Shown here piece by piece: positions 54,461-61,252 of a DNA stretch of 64,000 nucleotides (the first letter of the stretch is position 1; every line of letters starts with the position of its first letter). Source of the stretch: Denitromonas ohlonensis (GTDB taxonomy: Bacteria > Pseudomonadota > Gammaproteobacteria > Burkholderiales > Rhodocyclaceae); assembly GCF_007625205.1 (NCBI RefSeq), contig NZ_VMNI01000002.1:305687-369686 (forward strand), written 5' to 3'. The notes below the pieces were generated by a model that worked only from the letters and a program-made list of their open reading frames with translations, was not told the origin of the DNA and did no database searches. Position numbers and translations under genes: made by a program.

Positions 54461-55006
54461 ATGCGTGCTGAACCCGCCCAGCTGGTTTTCATTTCCTACA
54501 AGCATGTCGAACATTCGACGCGTGTCGCCCGACGCCTGCGCAACGCGCTCGAAGTGGTCTCCGATGCACTCGATTTTCGGGTTTTTCTCGATGACGAAAA
54601 CTTGCGTGCAAGCGACGACTGGCAGGGCGAGGTGAACGCCGCGCTGGACGGGATGACGCATTTCATCGCCTTGCTGACTGACGACTTCTGGCTATCGCCG
54701 GAGTGCCGCAGGGAACTGAATGCGGCGATCAACCGTTACGAGGATGGCAAGAAAACCCGTCTGCTGTTTGTGCTGGTCGACGACATGCGCCCCGACCTGC
54801 TGAGCCTGAACCCCGATCGCCGGGCCGGACGCTTGGTCAGCGACGACCCGAAAGTCCAGCGCATCGGTGACATCCATTTTCTCGGCCCCTACAACAGCGC
54901 CAAACAATTGGTGCGGCTGCAGTGGGAAAACGAAGCGGTGCTGCGCGATCAGATCAAACAATTGATCGACCATGTCGAGCGCACGCTGCCGGCACGGGGG
55001 CGGTGA
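54461..55006 (+). CDS. TIR-domain protein
   Basis: 181 aa, essentially one TIR domain. LVFISYKHVEHSTRVARRLRNAL (beta1/alphaA), VFLDDENLRASDDWQGEVNAALDG (BB-loop region), THFIALLTDDFWLSPECRRELNAAI with Glu85 in the position of the catalytic Glu of NADase TIRs (C-x-x-E-L). It is thus potentially able to cleave NAD+ or make a signal nucleotide. AGGAGAG precedes the ATG. First gene of a five-gene run; the next start is 3 nt away. Likely effector or signal generator of the system. Confidence 0.9.
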   Translation: MRAEPAQLVFISYKHVEHSTRVARRLRNALEVVSDALDFRVFLDDENLRASDDWQGEVNAALDGMTHFIALLTDDFWLSPECRRELNAAINRYEDGKKTRLLFVLVDDMRPDLLSLNPDRRAGRLVSDDPKVQRIGDIHFLGPYNSAKQLVRLQWENEAVLRDQIKQLIDHVERTLPARGR

Positions 55007-55009
55007 GTC

Positions 55010-55627
55010 ATGGCACGGGCGAGCAGCCAGATCACCGACAGGGAGGACAGCCGACGGCTGATCTACGTCTCGTGGCGGCCGGACGTGCTGGCCAGCGAGG
55101 TGTTCGGCAAGCTCACCGCGCGTCTGCAACTGTCTGACTGGGACGACCACGGACGCATGCTGATGGTCGTGGCCAGCGATCCGGGCCAGCAGGCCGGGCA
55201 AGAGAGCGCCGAAATTCGCAAGTGCCGCGCCGACGCCACGGACTTCGTGGCCATCTTCACCACCGACTATCTGGTGGACGCCAAGAAAGCCAACGATACC
55301 GACGAAGTGCCGGACCTGCTCTACTTCATCGAGACCAAAGGCAGCGCCAATCCGCCGGACAAACTGACCATGTGGATCTTCCCGGTCGAGGCCATCGCCC
55401 TGCATCGGGTGAGTTTCCGCAACGCCAACATCGCTCGCCTGGATTTTGACTGGTGGCACGGCTGGGGCGGCGAGAACGATCGCATCCCCTTACCCAGCGA
55501 CACCGCCCGTTCGATCCAGGAATTCAACGACGACATGGGGCGCCGCATTGACCAGATTCTCAAGCACCCCGACTTATGCGCCCCCTGCACCCACGCCGCC
55601 GGAGACCCGCCCGATGACACGCCCTGA
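55010..55627 (+). CDS. Small protein of unknown family, TIR-like layout
   Basis: 205 aa, soluble, not recognised. The order of elements mimics a TIR: a hydrophobic strand RRLIYVSW, helix LASEVFGKLTARL, strand RMLMVVASDP, helix ESAEIRKCRADATDFVAIFTTDYLVDA (parallel to the helix and strand of the neighbouring TIR), but no C-x-x-E-L catalytic segment. The C-terminal third has FDWWHGWGGENDRIPLP. I infer a degenerate TIR-like partner, perhaps a regulator of the adjacent TIR. Starts 3 nt after the TIR stop and overlaps the ATPase gene by 14 nt. Confidence 0.75.
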   Translation: MARASSQITDREDSRRLIYVSWRPDVLASEVFGKLTARLQLSDWDDHGRMLMVVASDPGQQAGQESAEIRKCRADATDFVAIFTTDYLVDAKKANDTDEVPDLLYFIETKGSANPPDKLTMWIFPVEAIALHRVSFRNANIARLDFDWWHGWGGENDRIPLPSDTARSIQEFNDDMGRRIDQILKHPDLCAPCTHAAGDPPDDTP

Positions 55628-56759
55628 TTCCGCACGCACACACTTCGTTGGTAAAGGCACGCTGCCGGAGGCCGGCCTGTGGCTGCGCGAAGGCTATGCC
55701 CCGGTCAGCGACACGACGGTGCCTGGCCACCCGGCCGGCTACAGCGCCGACGAAGGCTTGGTCGAAGCGGTCAATACCGCGCTCATCCTGGCCAAACCAC
55801 TGCTACTCACGGGCCGCCCCGGCACCGGCAAGAGCGAACTGGCCGAGCGCATCAGCTGGGAGTTGGCGCTGGGCCCGGTACTGCGTTTTGAAAGCCAGTC
55901 GCTGACCGAGGCGCAGGAGCTGTTCTATCGCTTTGACCTGATCGCGCAAATGGCCGACGCGCAGCTGCGTGGCGACGATGCCCCCCGGCCGCCGGAGCAC
56001 TTTCTCAGCTTCGGTGCGCTGGGGAAGGCCATTCTCTATGCCAATCCGCAGGCTCACGCCAGATTGATCGAATGGGATCAGCACAACACGCGGCAGTTGC
56101 GGATCGGCGGTGGCCCAACCGAGGAGTCACCGATCGCCCCACCGATCAACGAGGCGCAGCGCAGCGTGGTGCTGATCGATGAGATTGACAAGGCCGCACG
56201 CGACGTGCCGAACGACCTGCTCAACGGCATCGAGCGCATGGCCTTCCGCATCCGTGAAATGCGCAATCACCTCGTGTCTGCACCCAATGACGACACCCTC
56301 AAGCCGATCGTGATCATCACCAGCAACTCTGAGCGCGACCTGCCCGACCCCTTCCTGCGTCGTTGCGTCTACTACAACATCCCCGATCCCACGCAGGAAA
56401 AGCTCGCCGAAATCTTGCGTCTGCGCGTCCCCGCCGCGCTGGGCGGCCCATCCGGCGGCGCGACGGGCGTCAACGCAATCGACCAGCTCGCGCCCTTCTA
56501 TCAGGATTTGCTGAGCTTCTTTGTTGAATACCGCGACGAACGCGCCGCCCATCTGGCCTACCGGCCGGGCACCTCGGAACTCATCGACTGGGCCAACGCG
56601 CTGGCCCGCTACCATGCCGACCCACAGGGCGATCTGAAGGCCAACGCGGCCCTGATCGGTCGTAGCCTGGGCACGATTCTCAAGCATCAGGACGATCGCC
56701 AGACGCTGACCTCGAAGCTCAAGCGCTTCGGGCTCGCGCTAGGCCCCGGAACGACATGA
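55614..56759 (+). CDS. MoxR-family AAA+ ATPase
   Basis: 381 aa from ATG 55614; the longer in-frame extension overlaps the previous gene and lacks sense. Walker A GRPGTGKS (67-74), Walker B VVLIDEID (Asp189-Glu190), sensor 1 IITSNSERDLPDPFLRR with Arg finger candidates, and a C-terminal helical lid. MoxR ATPases act as chaperones or remodelers for vWA-domain partners; the next gene encodes a vWA-like protein, overlapping by 4 nt. This is the NTP-dependent switch of the TIR cassette. Confidence 0.94.
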   Translation: MTRPDSARTHFVGKGTLPEAGLWLREGYAPVSDTTVPGHPAGYSADEGLVEAVNTALILAKPLLLTGRPGTGKSELAERISWELALGPVLRFESQSLTEAQELFYRFDLIAQMADAQLRGDDAPRPPEHFLSFGALGKAILYANPQAHARLIEWDQHNTRQLRIGGGPTEESPIAPPINEAQRSVVLIDEIDKAARDVPNDLLNGIERMAFRIREMRNHLVSAPNDDTLKPIVIITSNSERDLPDPFLRRCVYYNIPDPTQEKLAEILRLRVPAALGGPSGGATGVNAIDQLAPFYQDLLSFFVEYRDERAAHLAYRPGTSELIDWANALARYHADPQGDLKANAALIGRSLGTILKHQDDRQTLTSKLKRFGLALGPGTT

Positions 56760-59700
56760 GCCCCCCGGTGGACGCATTGTCTCCGGGTGGCGGCGTCGAC
56801 GGCCTGATCGTCTTCCTGCGCGCACGCGGATTTCCGGTCGGGCCGGCCGAAGCGGTCGACGCGGCGCGGCTGATCGCCCACCTGGCGCGCAGCGCCTCAC
56901 CAAGCACCGAACAAACCGATCCCGCCGGGTTGATCCCGAAGCTGCGCCCCGTGCTGTGCAAGCGTCAGGAAGATCAGGCGCGCTTTGACGCGCTCTTCCA
57001 CGAATGGGCAAACGCGCTCAGGCCGCAACGCAAAGCCGTGGCCGACACCCCCCACACCACCACCACCGCCCCACCGACGCGCACATCCATCTGGCGCAAT
57101 CTGGCGCTGCTGGTCTTCAGCATCATCATGGTGCTGGCCTGGTGGGATTCACGCCAGCGCCCCACCGACACGCCAGCGGTGCAAGAGGCGGTGAAACAAA
57201 GCCCCGTTGCGCCAACAACATCACCGCCCCCCGCGCCGGTGGTCAAAAAAGCGCCACCCCGCTTCACCGGCTACACGCCTGCCGTGCGCTACAACTGGGA
57301 GTTGCGCCCTTGGGTGGCGGGCGCCCTGCTCGGTCTCGGCGCGCTTGGCCTGCTTGGCCTCACGCTGCCGCTCGCCACCCCATGGCTGGGGCATGCGCGG
57401 CGCAGCGGGCGGCGTGTACCGCTCGATCTCACCAGCCTGCGCGAAGAAGCCAGGCGCATCGTGCCGCCGCTCTCCGCCGACATCCAGGCCCGGCTGGAAC
57501 GCCATGTCGCCGGCCCGGCCACCGCGCGCAGCCGCCTGCAACGCAGGCCACCGCTGCACATCGGGCGCACCATCGAAGCCACCGCACGCCGACTCGGTGT
57601 GCTCAGTCTGCGCCATCGCGACGCCCGCCTGCGCCCCTCGTATCTGCTGATTGTCGAAGTCGACGCCGACGCCGGCCAGACACCTCACCAGCTGATCAGC
57701 GACCCGCGCGGGCGCATGTTCTACCACTGGACCGAGCGCCTGCGAAAACACGGCATCGATGTCGACATCCGCCTCGCACGCTTCGATGCCGAAACCCAGA
57801 CCGCGCGGGTCTGCCGCCCCACCGGCACCGGCTGGCGACTCGACGGCGACGAGGGCGAGTCGCTGGACCGCCTGCCGACACCGCCGGTCGGCCAGCGGCT
57901 GGTCATCGTCTCCGACGGCCATTTGCTGATCGACGCCGATCACCAATGGCGTGACTGGGCCGTCCGCGCGCGTTTCCATCGCTGGCCGCAGCGCGTGATG
58001 TTCACCCCGACCGAACCCCGTCACTGGGGCGCGCGTGAAGACGCCATCGAGCGCCGCGAACGCCCCACCGACCCCGGCTTCTATGTGTTGCCGCTGGACG
58101 AGCCGGCGCTGGCAGCCTGGGCCGAACTGGTCGTCACCGGCCGCTTGCCGCGTTTTACCCTCAGCCGCTCGCAGCGCTACCCGGCCCGCCTGCGCGCGCT
58201 CGAAGCCGACAACCGTATCGACGCCCTGCTCGACCCCGACACCCCCATCGACGGCCTCGCTGAACTGCTCGACCAACTCAAGTACTACCTCGGCGAAAAC
58301 GGCTACTACTGGCTGTGCGCCTGCGCCGTGCCCCCGATCATTCGCTGGGAGCTGACCCTGCTCCTCGGCGAGCAGTACTACCTCAACGCCAAACTGCCAC
58401 CCGAAGACCTCGCCGACTACATCGCCAACGACTACCCGCGCCTGGCCATGCTGCCCTGGCTGCGTCGCCAGCGCATGCCCGACTGGCTGCGCCTGGCCCT
58501 GCTCGACAGCCTCTCGCCCAGCGTTCAGGAAGAAGTCCGCGCCGTGGTACGCAACAAGCTCGGTCAGATCCAGCTCGACGCCCGGGGCGACGACGCCCTC
58601 AGCCTCGAAGAGCCGCCGGGGCCACTGAGCCGCGCCCCATCCACCGCCACCAAGGACACTGCCGACACGCTCTACCTCGGCTACCTCGCCGGCCACACCC
58701 CGCGCCAGTTGATGCTGCGCGCCCCCAGCGAATGGTCGGTCTGGCTGGCCCAACTGCCCGTGCGCCAGCGCACCGGCCTGTGGCGCGAATGGCTCACCGC
58801 CTGGCGCGACCGCCTGCTGTGGCGCAATGGTTTGAGCTTCTACGGCAGCTCACGGCGCATGCTGCGGGTGTCCACCGGTGTGCTCGCCATCGGCGTGGTG
58901 CTTTCCGTCACCGCCCTGCGAACCGAGCCCGACACCCTGCCGACCGGCGCGCGAGATGCGCTCTACACCGAACAAGGCCGATGGACCGGCGGCGTGCAAA
59001 GCGCCTCGATTCGCGCCGTCGCGTATGGCGCAGACGGTGCGACGATCATCTCGATCGACTGGGATGGCGGGCAACGCCAATGGAATGCGCGCACCGGAGG
59101 TCTGATCGGGACACTATTGAACGCAGACAAAGACGCAATATCGACACCCCCCTTCACCAGCGTCGCCTTCAGCGCCGACGCCAGGCACATGGCCACCGGC
59201 GACGCCGATGGCATGCTGCGACTGTGGGACGTACGGACCGGGAAAACAATTGACCCGCCGATCCAGGCCCACGACGGGATGGTGAGCGCCCTCGCTTTCA
59301 GCCCCGATGGCAGCGTCATTGCCTCGAGCGGTGCCACTGACACCGTCATTCGTCAATGGAATACCGCCACCGCCGAAGCCGTCAACCGGCCCATGCCGCC
59401 CCAGAACATCTTCCTCACCAGTCTGGCTTACAGCCCCGACGGCCGACGTCTCGTCTCGGGCAGCGGCAACGGCGAAATACAGCTGTGGGACGCCAGCACT
59501 GGCCAAGCCATCGGCCCAGCCATGGCCGGCCATGAAGACGAGATCACCAGCGTGGCCTTCAGCCCCGACGGCGCCTACCTGCTGTCGGGCAGCAACGACG
59601 CCAGCCTGCGCCTGTGGGACGCCAAGACCGGCAACGCGGTCGGCCCGCCGATGCGCGGCCATGGCGGCCCGGTCAATAGCCTTGCCTTCAGCCCCGACGG

Positions 59701-61252
59701 CGCGCAGGTGGTCTCGGGCGGTGCGGACGGCACGCTTCGGTTCTGGACCAACCGACCGAATGAAGACGCCATCGTCACGCTCAACAGCACCGCCGAAGAC
59801 GCCGACGTTTATCAAGCGGTGTTCAGTCCCGACGGTACCAAGATCGCCACCGCTGGCAAAGACGGGGCCGTACGCCTGTGGAATGCTGCCACTGGCCAAG
59901 CCATCGGCGCACCGCTGCAAGGACACACAGACTCGGTCTTGAGCGTCGCCTTCAGCCCCGACGGCTCACGCATCGTCTCCGGCAGTTGGGACAAAACCCT
60001 GCGTCTGTGGGATGCCACCACTGGTCAAGCCATCGGCGCGCCGCTGCAGGGGCACGCGGATCCGGTCCAGAGTGTCGCTTTCAGCCCCGACGGCTCACGC
60101 ATCGTCTCCGGCAGTAACGATAACAACCTGCGCCTATGGGACGCTATCACCGGCCAGACCATTGGCGAACCTTTACAGGGACACTCGGGGCCGGTCAACA
60201 GCGTCGCCTTCAGCCCTGACGGTTCCCGTATCGTCTCGGGAAGCTCCGACACCACACTTCGCTTGTGGCGTGCCGCCACGGGCCAATCAATCGGCGAACC
60301 ACTACGCGGGCACTCGGGCTGGGTCCTGGGCGCAGCCTTCAGTCCTGACGGCTCCCGAATCGTCTCAGGCAGCAACGACACCACCTTGCGCCTGTGGGAT
60401 GCCGCTACCGGCCAGTCCGTCGGCGCACCGTTGCAGGAGCATTCAGTCGAAGTCAGGAGCGTGGCCTTCAGCCCCGACGGCAAGCGAATCGTCTCGGGCA
60501 GCTACGACGCAAGCCTGCGTCTGTGGGATGCCGCCACAGGCAAGGGCATCGGTCAGCCCATAGCACAAACGGGCAGGGTCTTCAGCGTGGCCTTCAGTCC
60601 AGACGGCGCTCGGATTGTGAGCGCCTGGATCGCCGATCAGCCAGTCATTGCACCTCAACTCGATCAAGTCGGCGGGCCGCCAAACAACACCACTACAATT
60701 CCAACGCCGCAAGAAGCTGGAAACAGCAACGCGCAGTCGGTTGCGCCGCCAACAACAACACCGGAAGCCCCCGCCGCTCGCACGCCACAACAGAAATTGC
60801 CACCGCGCCAAAAGCAGATTTCACCGCCGCAAAAGCCGCAGGCACCTGCGAAAAAGTCCCACCATGACACGGGCGCCCGTGAGACATTCGCGTCGCTCTT
60901 GGGCGACATCATTCCCACGGCTCAAGCCGCCACACCGGCCATGGTGCTGGCCCAAAACACCGAGCCACAAACACGCCAGACGGCAACGCCGCGCGCCATC
61001 CTGGAAGGCGAAGCCCGCGCGCAATCAAGCGCATCTGCCCCACCCGCGGCCGATGCGCCAGCACCATCTGGCGGCGTGCAGATCTGGCGCGTGCCACCTT
61101 ACCCGCTGCCGCTACGCCCGGCCGAAGCCCCGCCGCAACTATGGACCTATGCCTTGCTGGCCGCGCTAGGCCTGTGGCCAATACTGCTGATCCAGCGTCG
61201 ACGCCGGCTGGCGCGGCAGATCAAACGCAGGATCGCGGAGGCCGACCAATGA
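56756..61252 (+). CDS. Membrane protein with CoxE-type N-terminus, vWA-like domain and WD40 propellers
   Basis: 1498 aa. Order: CoxE-like helical segment (about 12-90, GGGVDGLIVFLRARGFPVGP and EDQARFDALFHEWA), TM1 (113-130), TM2 (184-212), a cytoplasmic vWA-like region (about 295-450; Asp303-x-Asp305-x-Gly307 in place of DxSxS, and SDG at 386-388), a helical stretch to about 690, TM3 (700-722), about 13 WD40 repeats (745-1295), a Pro/Gln-rich linker (1300-1450), TM4 (1460-1482) and the basic tail RRRRLARQIKRR. Positive charges (RRSGRR, SSRRMLR, C-terminal tail) put the vWA inside and the propellers outside. It would thus link periplasmic sensing to the MoxR ATPase. No close family is recognised for the whole. 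Confidence 0.9.
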   Translation: MSPPVDALSPGGGVDGLIVFLRARGFPVGPAEAVDAARLIAHLARSASPSTEQTDPAGLIPKLRPVLCKRQEDQARFDALFHEWANALRPQRKAVADTPHTTTTAPPTRTSIWRNLALLVFSIIMVLAWWDSRQRPTDTPAVQEAVKQSPVAPTTSPPPAPVVKKAPPRFTGYTPAVRYNWELRPWVAGALLGLGALGLLGLTLPLATPWLGHARRSGRRVPLDLTSLREEARRIVPPLSADIQARLERHVAGPATARSRLQRRPPLHIGRTIEATARRLGVLSLRHRDARLRPSYLLIVEVDADAGQTPHQLISDPRGRMFYHWTERLRKHGIDVDIRLARFDAETQTARVCRPTGTGWRLDGDEGESLDRLPTPPVGQRLVIVSDGHLLIDADHQWRDWAVRARFHRWPQRVMFTPTEPRHWGAREDAIERRERPTDPGFYVLPLDEPALAAWAELVVTGRLPRFTLSRSQRYPARLRALEADNRIDALLDPDTPIDGLAELLDQLKYYLGENGYYWLCACAVPPIIRWELTLLLGEQYYLNAKLPPEDLADYIANDYPRLAMLPWLRRQRMPDWLRLALLDSLSPSVQEEVRAVVRNKLGQIQLDARGDDALSLEEPPGPLSRAPSTATKDTADTLYLGYLAGHTPRQLMLRAPSEWSVWLAQLPVRQRTGLWREWLTAWRDRLLWRNGLSFYGSSRRMLRVSTGVLAIGVVLSVTALRTEPDTLPTGARDALYTEQGRWTGGVQSASIRAVAYGADGATIISIDWDGGQRQWNARTGGLIGTLLNADKDAISTPPFTSVAFSADARHMATGDADGMLRLWDVRTGKTIDPPIQAHDGMVSALAFSPDGSVIASSGATDTVIRQWNTATAEAVNRPMPPQNIFLTSLAYSPDGRRLVSGSGNGEIQLWDASTGQAIGPAMAGHEDEITSVAFSPDGAYLLSGSNDASLRLWDAKTGNAVGPPMRGHGGPVNSLAFSPDGAQVVSGGADGTLRFWTNRPNEDAIVTLNSTAEDADVYQAVFSPDGTKIATAGKDGAVRLWNAATGQAIGAPLQGHTDSVLSVAFSPDGSRIVSGSWDKTLRLWDATTGQAIGAPLQGHADPVQSVAFSPDGSRIVSGSNDNNLRLWDAITGQTIGEPLQGHSGPVNSVAFSPDGSRIVSGSSDTTLRLWRAATGQSIGEPLRGHSGWVLGAAFSPDGSRIVSGSNDTTLRLWDAATGQSVGAPLQEHSVEVRSVAFSPDGKRIVSGSYDASLRLWDAATGKGIGQPIAQTGRVFSVAFSPDGARIVSAWIADQPVIAPQLDQVGGPPNNTTTIPTPQEAGNSNAQSVAPPTTTPEAPAARTPQQKLPPRQKQISPPQKPQAPAKKSHHDTGARETFASLLGDIIPTAQAATPAMVLAQNTEPQTRQTATPRAILEGEARAQSSASAPPAADAPAPSGGVQIWRVPPYPLPLRPAEAPPQLWTYALLAALGLWPILLIQRRRRLARQIKRRIAEADQ
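59804..60640 (+). repeat. Near-identical 129-bp WD40 coding repeats
   Basis: Successive 43-codon units start at 59933, 60062, 60191, 60320 and 60449, with a shorter one from 60575. They share SVAFSPDGSRIVSGS and LRLWDAATGQ almost unchanged, including at the DNA level. Earlier repeats (58990-59800) are clearly more diverged, so this block is recently amplified or homogenised. Confidence 0.9.

Noticed and set aside
57221..58753. 510-codon minus-strand open frame inside the WD40 gene
   Set aside because: Shadow frame; the plus-strand gene has membrane segments, domains and ATGA couplings.
59804..60640. CRISPR-like or mobile repeat array
   Set aside because: Repeats are contiguous, in frame and encode WD40 blades; there are no spacers.
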